Notes: generated from the letters alone by a model not told the origin. A DNA stretch of 64,000 bases from SYLG01 sp965226945 (GCA_965226945.1 OZ245717.1:5642001-5706000), one strand, 5' to 3'. Shown: positions 38,819 through 47,847, numbered from the stretch's first letter. Made by a program: numbers and translations.

Positions 38819-39262
38819 TCAAAGGAACTTGATGCAAAGCACCCCGAGCACGACCATGATCGCGCCCAGAATCCGCCCCCATGTGACTTCTCTGACCGCC
38901 AGATCCATCAGCCCGTAGTGATCGAGGATCAGTGAGCAGAGCAATTGCCCACCCACGACGGAGGCAATGAAGGCGGCCGAGCCAAGGCGGGAAACGAGCG
39001 CGGCACCGGCGAGCACGATCATCGAACCCAGCGGCCCGCCGATCCAGTTCCACCAGGGGGCCGAGCGGATCGACTCCAGCGAAGGCGGGGCGGGCCGGAA
39101 TAAGACCATCAAGACGATCGCGGTCGTGAACGTGCCGCAGATCGAAAAGAAGGTGGCCCACCAGGGGTCATTCAGATTGCGGCGAAACGAACCGTTCGCC
39201 GCCGCCTGCAATGCAATGAAGGTTCCCGCAGCTCCCGCGAGAACCATGTAAAGAATGTTCAT
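38819..39262 (-). CDS. YdcZ/DUF606-type DMT transporter
   Basis: A 147-residue integral membrane protein of the DMT_YdcZ (DUF606) family, single-domain five-helix transporters related to half an EamA transporter. Hydrophobic segments are near residues 3-22, 35-55, 72-90, 97-113 and 126-145. The family signature GxFIALQAAANGSFRRNLNDP is at the N-terminus. The start at 39262 has AGAAGGA five bases upstream. The substrate is unknown. Such proteins may function as dimers. No paired second copy is adjacent. Confidence 0.88.
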   Translation of the reverse strand: MNILYMVLAGAAGTFIALQAAANGSFRRNLNDPWWATFFSICGTFTTAIVLMVLFRPAPPSLESIRSAPWWNWIGGPLGSMIVLAGAALVSRLGSAAFIASVVGGQLLCSLILDHYGLMDLAVREVTWGRILGAIMVVLGVLCIKFL

Positions 39263-39325
39263 CGGTTCCTTCTAAGGAATCATGATTTCGCGAGACCCCT
39301 GAGGAGAATATTCAGGGGGGTCGTT

Positions 39326-40465
39326 TTAAGGAATTTTGACAAATCGCAGGCAAACCGGCATGGGGACCGCCACCGAATCCCCGGTCGCCGTCAATTTCCC
39401 CGTTTCCTGATCGATCGCGAACACGACGATCGAGTCGCCATCCTGATTGGCAACGAGCAGAAACCGGCCATCGGGCGAAAGCGTGAAATTGCGGGGGGTC
39501 TTGATCCCTCCCTGGGCCACCTGAATGCGCTCGGGCTTGCCGTTGGCTTGATCGATGCTGAAGACGCTGATGCTATGATGGCCGCGATTGGAGGAGTAGA
39601 CGAATTTGCCGGAAGGATGGACGACGACTTCGGCGGTCGATTCTCCCTTTTGCGGGCCGTCGGGTTTGGTGGAAACTACCGCAATCTTCTCAAACGAACC
39701 CTTGGCGGCATCGTAAGCGAGCGCTTCCAGCGTCATATCGATTTCATTGAGCAGGTAGGCGTATTTGCCAGAAGGGTGAAAGGCGAAATGGCGCGGACCG
39801 GCTCCCTCCTTGGTGTCGTAAGCCGGCGGATCGTTGAGGGCGATTTTGCCTTTTCTGCCGTCAAAACGGTAGACGAGCAACTTGTCCAGTCCGAGGTCGG
39901 CCACGCACAGGAATTTGCCATCGGGCGAGAAATTGACCGAGTGAGCGTGCGGCCCCTCCTGGCGCGACTTGTTGACGCTCGATCCCGTGTGCTGCTGGAA
40001 ATCGGCGGCTTCACCCAACTTGCCGTCGTCGCCCACGGGCAAAATGGCCGTGCTGCCGCCGCCATAGTTGGCCACGGCGACATACTTGCCCGACTTGTCG
40101 ACATTGATGTGGCAGGGACCGCTTCCCACCGAGGAGACGGTGCTCAACGGCGAGAGTGCGCCGGTAACCTTGTCCAGTCCGAACGACGAGACCGCGCCGC
40201 TGCGCCGCGAACCGAAGTCGCTGATTTCACCCACGGAATAGAGCCGCGATTTTTCGGCATCGATTGCCAAAAAGGAGGGGCTTTGCACTTCCGCCGCCAG
40301 CTCCACTTTCTCGAGTTTGCCGCTGGGAGCGTAGTAGCCGATTCTGTAGATCCCCTTGCTCTTCGCCCCGGTGTAGGTGCCGACATAAAGCCAGTGGGTC
40401 GGTTCGGCGCCCATTAACGAGACACCGCTAACCAGGAACAAAACTGCCACCAGGGTGAAACGCAT
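39326..40465 (-). CDS. Exported lactonase-family beta-propeller (6-phosphogluconolactonase-like)
   Basis: A 379-residue protein. The start at 40465 has GGAG five bases upstream and a signal peptide (MRFTLVAVLFLVSG); the longer frame to 40546 lacks these. It is a seven-bladed propeller of the lactonase family (PF10282 type; YVGTYTG, GPCHINVDKSGKYVAVANYG, GPHAHSVNFSPDGKFLCVADLG, GAGPRHFAFHPSGKYAYLLNE, TPRNFTLSPDGRFLLVANQD). The family includes cytosolic 6-phosphogluconolactonase Pgl, but the signal peptide here indicates an envelope protein, so a lactone or sugar-acid role in the periplasm is more likely than the pentose phosphate step. Confidence 0.88.
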   Translation of the reverse strand: MRFTLVAVLFLVSGVSLMGAEPTHWLYVGTYTGAKSKGIYRIGYYAPSGKLEKVELAAEVQSPSFLAIDAEKSRLYSVGEISDFGSRRSGAVSSFGLDKVTGALSPLSTVSSVGSGPCHINVDKSGKYVAVANYGGGSTAILPVGDDGKLGEAADFQQHTGSSVNKSRQEGPHAHSVNFSPDGKFLCVADLGLDKLLVYRFDGRKGKIALNDPPAYDTKEGAGPRHFAFHPSGKYAYLLNEIDMTLEALAYDAAKGSFEKIAVVSTKPDGPQKGESTAEVVVHPSGKFVYSSNRGHHSISVFSIDQANGKPERIQVAQGGIKTPRNFTLSPDGRFLLVANQDGDSIVVFAIDQETGKLTATGDSVAVPMPVCLRFVKIP

Positions 40466-40619
40466 ATCCGCTCCAATTTGGGTGAGGAAGGAATCGGGGA
40501 GGGGTTCGTCGCTCTGCCGAGGGACTTCGCGGAATCGATATCCCATGGAGAAATTCTATGAAAGCGCCGTCTTTGCGCATGGATCTGTTTCTTGATCGGA
40601 TCGCCCCACTTTCAAGTGC

Positions 40620-42113
40620 CTACGACCGGACCGACAGCCACCACTTGATGATCTTTTGCATCATCGAAGTGAACCCTTTCTTGCGAAACTCCCCGGCCGC
40701 CTTTTTGAGGGCTTCGGCATGACCCGGATAGGGGTGAATGGCGTCGGCCAGGGCGCCGAGCGGAGTGCCTTGTTCCATCGCCTGGGTAACCATGCCCAGC
40801 CATCCTTCGATCTGTGCGCCGCAGGCGCGAGCACCGAGGATATTTCCCTTGCTCGTGGCGAAGATTTTGAAAAAGCCTTGCGTCTGTCCTCCCAACCGCA
40901 AGCGGTCGACCGTTTTGCCGTCGACGCGATAGGTGTCGGCACCCGCGACACGGGCCTGGTCTTCGTCCATGCCGATGCCGCCCACCCTGGGCCAGGTCCA
41001 GGTGATCCAGGGAATCGCCAGGTCTTGGATTCTTTTGCGCGTGAAGGGGAAACCAATCAAGCCGTTTCTGAGAAACAACCGGGCCATGGCGTCGGAGGCA
41101 TGCGTGAATTGCCAGCGCCCTGTCACATCCCCCGCCGCGAAGATCCGCGCACTCGTCGTTCGTAAGTACTCGTCGGTGACGATCCCTCTTTCGTCGTGGC
41201 CGACACCTGCCTTGGCCAAATCGAGATCCTCGATATTGGCTTGGCGGCCGGTGGCCACCAGCACCAGATCCGTGGCAATGGGCGCTCTCGCCGGTCCGAA
41301 ATCAAGCTGCAATCGCTCCGATTTCTGGTCGATTCGCCGGACTATCGATCCAAAAATCAGTTCGATTCCTTCGGATCTGAGACCTTCGGCCAGCAAAGCA
41401 GAGGCCTCGGCATCATCCCGGGGAAGCAGTCGCTCCTGGCTCTGGACGAGCACCACTTTCGCGCCCAACCTTGCAAACCCCTGGGCCAATTCGCAACCGA
41501 CCGGCCCACCGCCCAGGATGGTTAAATGCCGCGGCATCGACGCGAGATCGAAAATGCGGTGGGTGGTCACGACCAGGGGCAAGTCGGCCCCTTCGATATC
41601 GGGCAAGCGGGGCCGCGATCCGGTCGCGATGAGCGCGCGCTTGAAACGGAGTTCCTGGCTACCAAGGGTAAGGCGGTCGGGCGAGAGGAAGCGCGCCTTG
41701 CCAAAGACCACTTTGACGCCACAGCGCTCGAGCCGCTCCTGGCTATCGTGGGTGGCCAGTTCCGCGCGCACCGCTCGCATCGTTTCAAAGATCTTCTGAA
41801 ATCGTTTGGACGCGTCTTCGTCTGGACCCAACGCAGTGAGGCGGCCGGCTGCTTCGAGAATGGCCTTGCTCGGCACGCAACCGCTGTGCAGGCAATCGCC
41901 GCCCAGCCGGTGGCTTTCGACCAAGAGCACCCTGGCGCCCATGCCGGCGGCGCCAATGGCCCCCACCAGTCCGGCGGTGCCTCCTCCCAATACCACCAGA
42001 TCCCATACCGTGTCCGATAGGTAGGGCGCGTTCGCGCCAACATCGTGACCGGCGCTGGTCAGGCGTGCCAGTTCACGGTCGGCGGGATTCTCGGAGTTGA
42101 TCCATTCGATCAT
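40620..42113 (-). CDS. FAD-dependent pyridine nucleotide-disulfide oxidoreductase (mercuric reductase-like)
   Basis: A 497-residue flavoprotein of the class I disulfide reductase family (dihydrolipoyl dehydrogenase, mercuric reductase). It has the FAD-binding VVLGGGTAGLVGA near residue 40, the redox-active disulfide GGDCLHSGCVPSK (CxxxxC, near 72-84), the NAD(P) fold LTILGGGPVGCELAQGFARLG near 195, the second FAD motif IFAAGDVTG near 318, and a C-terminal dimerisation domain with HPYPGHAEALKKA. There is no N-terminal HMA metal-binding domain and no C-terminal vicinal cysteine pair, so mercury reduction is unlikely. The physiological substrate is unknown. The start at 42113 has only a close TTAGG. 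Confidence 0.88.
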   Translation of the reverse strand: MIEWINSENPADRELARLTSAGHDVGANAPYLSDTVWDLVVLGGGTAGLVGAIGAAGMGARVLLVESHRLGGDCLHSGCVPSKAILEAAGRLTALGPDEDASKRFQKIFETMRAVRAELATHDSQERLERCGVKVVFGKARFLSPDRLTLGSQELRFKRALIATGSRPRLPDIEGADLPLVVTTHRIFDLASMPRHLTILGGGPVGCELAQGFARLGAKVVLVQSQERLLPRDDAEASALLAEGLRSEGIELIFGSIVRRIDQKSERLQLDFGPARAPIATDLVLVATGRQANIEDLDLAKAGVGHDERGIVTDEYLRTTSARIFAAGDVTGRWQFTHASDAMARLFLRNGLIGFPFTRKRIQDLAIPWITWTWPRVGGIGMDEDQARVAGADTYRVDGKTVDRLRLGGQTQGFFKIFATSKGNILGARACGAQIEGWLGMVTQAMEQGTPLGALADAIHPYPGHAEALKKAAGEFRKKGFTSMMQKIIKWWLSVRS

Positions 42114-42184
42114 GGCCTAAGGCTCACTCGACTTGATGCGGCAACCCGGCTTATGATCCATCTTTCCCCCTTGAAGGCGACCCC

Positions 42185-43489
42185 ATGAGCTCATTTCGCA
42201 ATTTCCTCGGCAGTCCCTGGGGTGCCCTGAGCCTACTGCTTGCGATCAATCTGCTCAATTACATCGATCGCTATTTGCCTTCGGCGGTGCTTTCCTCGAT
42301 CAGCAAGCAGCTCTTTCCGGCAGATCAAAAAAGCGACACGCTCGAAGGCTCGCTGCAATCGGCCTTCATGTTCAGCTTCATGATTACGGCCCCCTTGTTC
42401 GGCTGGCTTTGCCGCCATTTCAATCGCTGGCACATCATCGGCCTGGGCGTGATTCTTTGGAGTATCGCCAGTGGCGCTTCGGGGCTCGCCGGCTTGGCCA
42501 AAGATCATGTCAACAATGGTGCGGGCGGCATCTGGGTGTTGGTGGGTACCTTCGCGTTCTTGTTCATGTCGCGCTGTTTCGTGGGTGTGGGCGAGGCGGC
42601 CTATGGCCCGGCGGCTCCGGCGATTCTCTCCGATCTCTTTGTCGAATCGAAACGCGGGATGGCTCTTTCCTTCTTTTACGCGGCAATTCCCGTGGGGAGT
42701 GCCTTCGGTTATCTGGTCGGCGGCATGCTCGGTTGGCCCAATGCCTTCTTCTGGATGTTGCCGCCCGGCCTCTTACTTGGCTTCGTTTGTTTTTTCGCGC
42801 CGGAGACAGCCGCAAAATCGCATGCTGATCATTCGGGCGCCAAGAAAAGCCGCGTGTGGGAGCTGGCGAAAATCCCTTCCTATGTTCTGGCCGTGGCCGG
42901 ATACACCCTTTCCACGTTTGCCATTGGCGCGATCGCTTTCTGGCTGCCGAAATACCTGATCACCCACCGAGAAGTCGGCAACGAAGCCTCGGTCAACACG
43001 ATGGTGGGGGGGATCATTGCCCTGTCGGGCCTGCTTGCCACCTTGATCGGCGGTTGGCTTGCCGACTGGTTCAAGAAGAAGCGGCCCGGCGCCTACTTTG
43101 AGGTTTCGTCCATCGGTCTTTTGTTGAGCATTCCCTTTTTGCTTTTAACGCTTTATTGCCCGTTCCCCCTGGGCTGGGTCATGATCTTCGGTTGCACCTT
43201 TTGCATGATGCTCAACACGGGGCCGATCAACGCCATTGTCATGAATGTCGTTCCCCCCGATCTGCGGCCTCAGGCGATGGCCATGTGCATCTTTTGTATA
43301 CACGCCTTGGGCGATGCGATTAGTCCGCCCTTGGTCGGCCTGGCTAATGATCTGGCGGGTAATCCCAATGCCGGATTCTTGTCGTTGACCGTGCTTCTTT
43401 TCGCGGGGGCGGTCGTTTGGTGGATTGGCGCAAAGACGCTCAAGGTCGATCTGGCCAACGAGCACAAGACGGAGAGGGCCCAGGGGTAG
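42185..43489 (+). CDS. MFS transporter (Spinster-like)
   Basis: A 434-residue 12-helix major facilitator superfamily transporter. The first helix ends LLNYIDRYLPSAVL, the NYxDR signature of the Spinster-like/organic-anion branch; helix 4 has SRCFVGVGEAAYGPAAP, and the loop between helices 2 and 3 has FGWLCRHFNRW. The substrate cannot be read from sequence. ATG 42185 has AAGG about ten bases upstream. It is divergent from the flavoprotein (71-base interval) and 89 bases upstream of a small NTF2-like exported protein in the same direction. Confidence 0.9.
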   Translation: MSSFRNFLGSPWGALSLLLAINLLNYIDRYLPSAVLSSISKQLFPADQKSDTLEGSLQSAFMFSFMITAPLFGWLCRHFNRWHIIGLGVILWSIASGASGLAGLAKDHVNNGAGGIWVLVGTFAFLFMSRCFVGVGEAAYGPAAPAILSDLFVESKRGMALSFFYAAIPVGSAFGYLVGGMLGWPNAFFWMLPPGLLLGFVCFFAPETAAKSHADHSGAKKSRVWELAKIPSYVLAVAGYTLSTFAIGAIAFWLPKYLITHREVGNEASVNTMVGGIIALSGLLATLIGGWLADWFKKKRPGAYFEVSSIGLLLSIPFLLLTLYCPFPLGWVMIFGCTFCMMLNTGPINAIVMNVVPPDLRPQAMAMCIFCIHALGDAISPPLVGLANDLAGNPNAGFLSLTVLLFAGAVVWWIGAKTLKVDLANEHKTERAQG

Positions 43490-43578
43490 TGCGAAGGCCG
43501 CGTCTTAGAAGTTCGACTTGGCTTGGTTACAATGGCCCTGGTTTCGTTGATCGATTGCTTTCGATGGGAGCGAGCGCC

Positions 43579-44079
43579 ATGAACCGATCGGTGGGAATCC
43601 TTGTCGCTGGCGGACTTTTCTTTGGCCTGCTTGCCTTGGGCCTCAAGGGCAGCGGTTTGAGCAAGGAGACGACCGTGGCTCCCGATCTCAAAAATGAATT
43701 GATGGAAGCCGATCGTGCCTTTGCCCGCGAAACCAAGGCCAAGGGGATCGATGGCTGGATGAGTTTTATGACCGACGACGCGGTGCGGTTGTCTCCCCTG
43801 GGCGGTAAAGCCATTGTGGGCAAGGCCGCGGTGCGTGAACTCGATGCGAAGATGTTGGGCGTGGCCGGCCGGACCCTGCAATGGGAGCCGGTCGATGGCG
43901 GCGGCTTTGCCGATGGTAAGCATGGCTTCACTACCGGCAAGGGCCGCATGGTGGGGACCAAGGACGATGGCTCGGAAGAGACGGTCTGGTCGGGCGTCTA
44001 TGTCACGATGTGGCGCAAGAACGATGCGGGGCAATGGAAAGTAATCCTTGATACCGGGGCCGCTGAAGAGCGAAAATAG
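43579..44079 (+). CDS. Exported SnoaL/DUF4440-like (NTF2-fold) protein
   Basis: A 166-residue protein. ATG 43579 has GGGAG eight bases upstream and leads into a signal peptide (hydrophobic VGILVAGGLFFGLLALGL). The mature part is NTF2-like: ELMEADRAFARETKAKGIDGWMSFMTDDAVRLSP, GKAAVRELDAKML, and the C-terminal strand VTMWRKNDAGQWKVILDTGA. DUF4440/SnoaL relatives include cyclases and ketosteroid-isomerase-like proteins, but no catalytic assignment is possible here. It is followed by a strong terminator at 44142. Confidence 0.85.
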   Translation: MNRSVGILVAGGLFFGLLALGLKGSGLSKETTVAPDLKNELMEADRAFARETKAKGIDGWMSFMTDDAVRLSPLGGKAIVGKAAVRELDAKMLGVAGRTLQWEPVDGGGFADGKHGFTTGKGRMVGTKDDGSEETVWSGVYVTMWRKNDAGQWKVILDTGAAEERK

Positions 44080-44141
44080 AGCGAAGAATCAAATAGTGTT
44101 TTTGACTGCCTGTTTTTTCCGCGATAATCAAGGGTCTCAAT

Positions 44142-44188
44142 GTTGCCTTGGAAAGGCTTCCTTTTCAAGGCAACACGCTGTGTTTTTT
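44142..44188 (+). terminator. Intrinsic terminator
   Basis: GTTGCCTTGGAAAGG (44142-44156) pairs with CCTTTTCAAGGCAAC (44160-44174), 15 bp including one G-U, with a three-base loop. A six-T run follows at 44183-44188, a few bases further away than usual. Confidence 0.65.
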
Positions 44189-44273
44189 CTCCCGCCGTTG
44201 ACAAGCCGCCACGAAGTGAAATAATCGCTCTTGGTTCTTTCCCATGAAGGAAAGGCATCAAGGAAGCAAACGC

Positions 44274-45299
44274 ATGGAACAATGGGCCGGTGGGATCGTA
44301 TTCGCGCATGGTGGTGGAAAAATGGATCCGAGGGTGGCGACCCTATTTGGTCTTTGCGCCCTGAGCCTCGGCGGTTTCCTGATCTTGAAGTCCGGCTTTA
44401 CGCGGATCGCGAATCGGCGATTCGATGTTGGCCTGATCTATGTCGGCATGGTGATTCTTGCGTTTGGCTATGTCTTTTTGGCTTCGGGGCAGAACCTGCC
44501 GGGAGGAGCTGTCGCTTTTCAGGCGTTCGCCTGGTTGGTAGAGCTGCCGCTCATGTTCGTTCCCTATTTTTTGTGGAGGTTGTGGCGGACCGAGGAAAGG
44601 AAGGCGGCCCAAGATCCGGACTCATCCGAAACTCCCGCCGAGGTGGATTCTTCTTTTCTCGATGCCGAATCGGTCGTCGCGCCGCTGCTTCAACCTCAAG
44701 AGACGATCCTCTGGTGCGATCGTCCCTGGCTGCGGCATTTTCTCGGTGAGATGTGGGCCGCATTTCTTCTAGGCGTTGCCGTTACCAGTGTTGGTGTGGT
44801 CGTCCTGAGCTTGCTTGCTTGGTCACTGGTGTACGAGGGAGGGAAATGGGAAGCCCTTCCCGGGTATTTGGCGGGCTTTGCCGCCGGAGCGTTCTTCATT
44901 GGTTTGGGAGTCTATTTGCTGCAATCCCCCTGGCGCGGGCCGGTGCGCCTACGCCAGGTGATCTATGCGCTGACCGATCGGCGTGCCCTCGTCCTCACAG
45001 GCAGGGAGGTGCTCTGGAATCCCGTGCCGGGTCGGCAATGGGGACTGACTTTGATGGAATTCGGTCCCGAGGTCATTCAGGCGCGGCAACGCCGAAAAGT
45101 CGGTCTCAGTCGCTACGATTGGGTGCTTTTGCAAGAGACGGTTGGCGGTGGCAAGAAAAGGACCACCAATCGATACGGCTTTCTCGGGCTAGAACATCCC
45201 GAGGTGGTTGGCGACGTCATGGATCGGCATTATCCGCTCCTTGCGCCGGCCTCGTCCGAACCAGCGCTCGTTCCCACGCCAAAACCTCGGGTCAAATGA
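44274..45299 (+). CDS. Membrane protein of unknown function with PH-like C-terminal region
   Basis: A 341-residue protein. Hydrophobic segments lie near residues 22-40, 48-68, 72-92, 150-180 and 192-212. The soluble stretch after them (VRLRQVIYALTDRRALVLTG, then VILLQETVGGG-like strands) resembles a bacterial PH-like domain, as in membrane proteins where the domain follows paired helices. The start is uncertain: ATG 44274 has AAGGA nearby, ATG 44244 has none, and ATG 44322 begins close to the first helix. It is convergent with the MarR gene (17-base gap). No function is proposed. Confidence 0.75.
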   Translation: MEQWAGGIVFAHGGGKMDPRVATLFGLCALSLGGFLILKSGFTRIANRRFDVGLIYVGMVILAFGYVFLASGQNLPGGAVAFQAFAWLVELPLMFVPYFLWRLWRTEERKAAQDPDSSETPAEVDSSFLDAESVVAPLLQPQETILWCDRPWLRHFLGEMWAAFLLGVAVTSVGVVVLSLLAWSLVYEGGKWEALPGYLAGFAAGAFFIGLGVYLLQSPWRGPVRLRQVIYALTDRRALVLTGREVLWNPVPGRQWGLTLMEFGPEVIQARQRRKVGLSRYDWVLLQETVGGGKKRTTNRYGFLGLEHPEVVGDVMDRHYPLLAPASSEPALVPTPKPRVK

Positions 45300-45316
45300 A
45301 TGCTCAAGCAGCGCGG

Positions 45317-45811
45317 TCAAGTATGCCAGGGGCTCTGCGGATCTTCATGAGGCGTTCTGGCCCGTTTCAATAAGTCGGCCAGGTCGCTCAGATCTTTGGG
45401 ACCCAGATGGCCTAGCTGAGCCGTGGCACAGGCGCGCACGGGCCCCTCAAGGTCTTTGAGAAGGGTTTGCCCTGAAGGGGTAATCTCAAGAAGAACCCTG
45501 CGGCGATTGGTCTGCGGCCGTGTGCGCACGACCCAGCCTTTTTCTTCCAGATGGTTGACCAGGCGAGTGATGTCGGGAGCACGGGAAACCAGCTTGCCGG
45601 CCAGTTCGAGCGTCGCCAGCGGTTGAGGATGGCGGGCAGCCAGCAAGCGCAAGGCGTTGTATTGTTGCGCGGTCAACCCATGCTGACCGAACAGGCGCTC
45701 CTCGACCATCTTCAAACGGTCATAGGTGCGCCAAAGCTGCAAATAGGCCTCTTGCTCCGGCGAGTCGTAGGCAAGCCGCTTGCGCGGAGCAGGGTCCTGC
45801 GAGACGCTCAT
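45317..45811 (-). CDS. MarR-family transcriptional regulator
   Basis: A 164-residue winged-helix regulator. The N-terminal helix (EQEAYLQLWRTYDRLKMVEERLF) is followed by LTAQQYNALRLLAARHPQPLATLELAGKLV, the recognition helix SRAPDITRLVNHLEEKGWVVR, and the wing TRPQTNRRRVLLEITPSGQTLL. MarR proteins act as dimers that bind palindromes and often sense phenolics or oxidants. Its ATG overlaps the stop of the upstream receiver-like gene (ATGA, 45808-45811), so the two are translationally coupled. Longer frames upstream are read-through of that gene. No operator was identified. Confidence 0.92.
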   Translation of the reverse strand: MSVSQDPAPRKRLAYDSPEQEAYLQLWRTYDRLKMVEERLFGQHGLTAQQYNALRLLAARHPQPLATLELAGKLVSRAPDITRLVNHLEEKGWVVRTRPQTNRRRVLLEITPSGQTLLKDLEGPVRACATAQLGHLGPKDLSDLADLLKRARTPHEDPQSPWHT

Positions 45812-46212
45812 GGCAGGCTTCCCAGTACCGCCGGAGGAATCGGGCGGGGAGCTTGGCCAAACCACGCCTGCCATTCCTTGGGCATTTTTTCGACGAACAG
45901 GCTTCGCGGCATCACCGGGTCCAAACCCAGCTCGCGGGCGACGCGAAGGCTGGCGGCATCGATATGACTGCCGTAGCCGACCACCCGGACCCCGGTGCGT
46001 ACCGAGCGGACGATCCGTTCCAAATCGGCCCCCGCCACCTGCAGATCGACGAGCATTCCTTGCATTTGCCCACCCGCCAGCAGGGGCTCGCACTGCGCCG
46101 CGGTCTTGACCATCAGCACGCGGCCACCAAAATGGCGCGCAACCCCGTCGATGCGGCTGAAGAAAATCCAATCGTCGGTCCAAACCGCAACGAATGCGTC
46201 TGCCTGCTCCAT
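45808..46212 (-). CDS. Receiver-like (CheY-fold-like) protein coupled to MarR
   Basis: A 134-residue protein. The start at 46212 has AAAGGA five bases upstream. The alternation of short strands and helices (AFVAVWTDDWIFFSRI, GRVLMVKTAAQ, GMLVDLQVAG, GVRVVGYGSHID) is that of a response-regulator receiver. D13/D14 fit the acidic pocket, D56 the phosphoacceptor, and S at GYGSH the conserved Ser/Thr. The C-terminal conserved lysine (KPF motif) is replaced (MPRSLF), so it may be an atypical or non-phosphorylated receiver. No output domain is fused; the coupled MarR protein is the natural partner. The assignment is by pattern only. Confidence 0.7.
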   Translation of the reverse strand: MEQADAFVAVWTDDWIFFSRIDGVARHFGGRVLMVKTAAQCEPLLAGGQMQGMLVDLQVAGADLERIVRSVRTGVRVVGYGSHIDAASLRVARELGLDPVMPRSLFVEKMPKEWQAWFGQAPRPIPPAVLGSLP

Positions 46213-46398
46213 GGTTTCCTTTCAAGATTCAAGCGCGGGAGAAGATCCCAATTGTTTCATCCTAAGAGGAACCGGTTTGTCCGGCTGATTTGTTCGCAAT
46301 CGCAAGGAACGAAATGAGGCAGCGATCGGCACTACAATAGCCCCGTTCCCATTCTCTTCTGACTTTCCTTACTCACCTTTCCCAGTGGGGTTCCCTTT

Positions 46399-47736
46399 AT
46401 GGACCGGCGCACATTTTTCGCGACAGGGTTAGCGGGTCTGGCTTCAACCAGCCTTTTTGGCGACGAATTCGCCGACCGGAAACCGCGCGTCGGCCTGATC
46501 GGCGCCGGCTGGTACGGCAAGTGCGATCTGTTCCGCCTGATCCAGGTCGCGCCGGTGGAAGTTGTCTCGATCTGCGATGTCGATTCCCAAATGCTCAAGG
46601 GCGCGGCCGAGATGACCGCGACGCGGCAAAAATCGCGCAAGACGCCGCGCACCTACGGTGACTACCGCAAGATGCTTGCGGAAAAAGACCTCGATATTGT
46701 TCTCGTTGGCTCGCCCGATCACTGGCACGCGCTGCAAGCGATTGCCGCCATGGAGGCGGGGGCCGATGTCTATGTGCAAAAACCAATCAGCACCGATATC
46801 GCCGAGGGCGAAGCCATGCTCGCCAAGGCGCGATCGCTTGGCCGCGTGGTCCAGGTCGGTACGCAAAGGCGCAGCACGCCGCACCTCATCGAAGCGCGCG
46901 ATCGCGTCATCAACGAAGGGAAGCTCGGCAAGGTTGGGCACATCGATCTTTATTGTTATTATCACATGCGCAATCAGGACAATCCGCCCGATAGCGAGGC
47001 TCCGGCCAATCTCGATTACGAAAACTGGACCGGGCCGGCGCCCATGCGGCCGTACAACAAAATCGTTCATCCGCGCGGCTGGCGGGCGTTCAACGAATAC
47101 GGCAACGGCATCATGGGGGACATGTGCATCCACATGCTCGACATGGTGCGCTGGATGCTCAACCTTGGCTGGCCAAAATCGGTCAGTTCACAAGGGGGAA
47201 TTTTGGTCCAGAAAAAGGCGAAAGCGAACATTACCGATACGCAAAGTGCCTTTTTCGATTTCGGAGACACGACGGCCACCTGGGAGCATCGCACCTACGG
47301 CGCGCCGGCCGACCCCGAATACCCTTGGGGCGCCACCATCTACGGAGACAAGGGGATGCTCAAATTGAGTGTCGATAAGTACGAGTTTTTCCCTCAGTGG
47401 CAAAAGACGGCCACCCTTTCGGGCAAGGCGTTGTTTGAGCTGGAGAAGTACCCGGAAGACAAAACGGAGAAGGATCTGGAGCAGCACGTGGCATCGGCCT
47501 GCCGGGTGCATCAAAGAGATTTCCTGCGTGCCATTGCCAAACGGTCCAAGCCGGTTGCCGACATCGAACAGGGGCACATTTCGACGGCAAGCTGCATCAT
47601 GGCGAACTTGGCGATGGAACTGGGACAAACCCTGCGCTACGACCCCGTACGCAAGGAGTTCCCTGGCCAGGCCGAGGCGAACAAAAAACTGCGCCGGGCC
47701 TATCGCGAAGGGTACAAGCACCCTGGCCTGGCTTAG
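46399..47736 (+). CDS. Gfo/Idh/MocA family oxidoreductase with Tat-like leader
   Basis: A 445-residue NAD(P)-dependent oxidoreductase. The N-terminal MDRRTFFATGLAGLA is a Tat-like leader. The Rossmann motif GLIGAGWYGK is near residue 33, SICDVDSQ follows, and the family motif YVQKPISTDIAEGEAM (EKP variant) lies near residue 119. The C-terminal substrate domain includes MGDMCIHMLDMVRWML (GxxxxxxH). Planctomycetes carry many exported members thought to act on sugars in the periplasm; the substrate here is unknown. It is monocistronic between the receiver/MarR promoter region and a terminator. Confidence 0.9.
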   Translation: MDRRTFFATGLAGLASTSLFGDEFADRKPRVGLIGAGWYGKCDLFRLIQVAPVEVVSICDVDSQMLKGAAEMTATRQKSRKTPRTYGDYRKMLAEKDLDIVLVGSPDHWHALQAIAAMEAGADVYVQKPISTDIAEGEAMLAKARSLGRVVQVGTQRRSTPHLIEARDRVINEGKLGKVGHIDLYCYYHMRNQDNPPDSEAPANLDYENWTGPAPMRPYNKIVHPRGWRAFNEYGNGIMGDMCIHMLDMVRWMLNLGWPKSVSSQGGILVQKKAKANITDTQSAFFDFGDTTATWEHRTYGAPADPEYPWGATIYGDKGMLKLSVDKYEFFPQWQKTATLSGKALFELEKYPEDKTEKDLEQHVASACRVHQRDFLRAIAKRSKPVADIEQGHISTASCIMANLAMELGQTLRYDPVRKEFPGQAEANKKLRRAYREGYKHPGLA

Positions 47737-47756
47737 TCTGTCCTACGCATCAAACA

Positions 47757-47797
47757 AAAAAACCGGCGAGGAGAGCCATTCCCCTCTCGCCGGTTTT
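47757..47797 (+). terminator. Intrinsic terminator
   Basis: AACCGGCGAG (47761-47770) pairs with CTCGCCGGTT (about 47785-47794) around a C/G-containing loop that can extend the stem, with A-run before and T-run after. It ends the Gfo/Idh/MocA transcript. Confidence 0.85.
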
Positions 47798-47804
47798 TCT
47801 TTTG

Positions 47805-47846
47805 TTTCACTATCGATTGGCCCGAATGGGCCAATCGATAGTGAAA
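47805..47846. repeat. 19-bp perfect inverted repeat, possible transaldolase 3' hairpin
   Basis: TTTCACTATCGATTGGCCC (47805-47823) pairs perfectly with GGGCCAATCGATAGTGAAA (47828-47846) around GAAT. It ends one base before the transaldolase stop codon region at 47848. No clear T-run follows on either strand, so it is more a stabilising hairpin or protein-binding palindrome than a normal terminator. Confidence 0.8.
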
Positions 47847-47847
47847 A

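Noticed and set aside
39270..39325. Terminator for the lactonase gene
   Set aside because: GACCCCTGA and TCAGGGGGGTC can pair only imperfectly and there is no T-run, so it is not listed.
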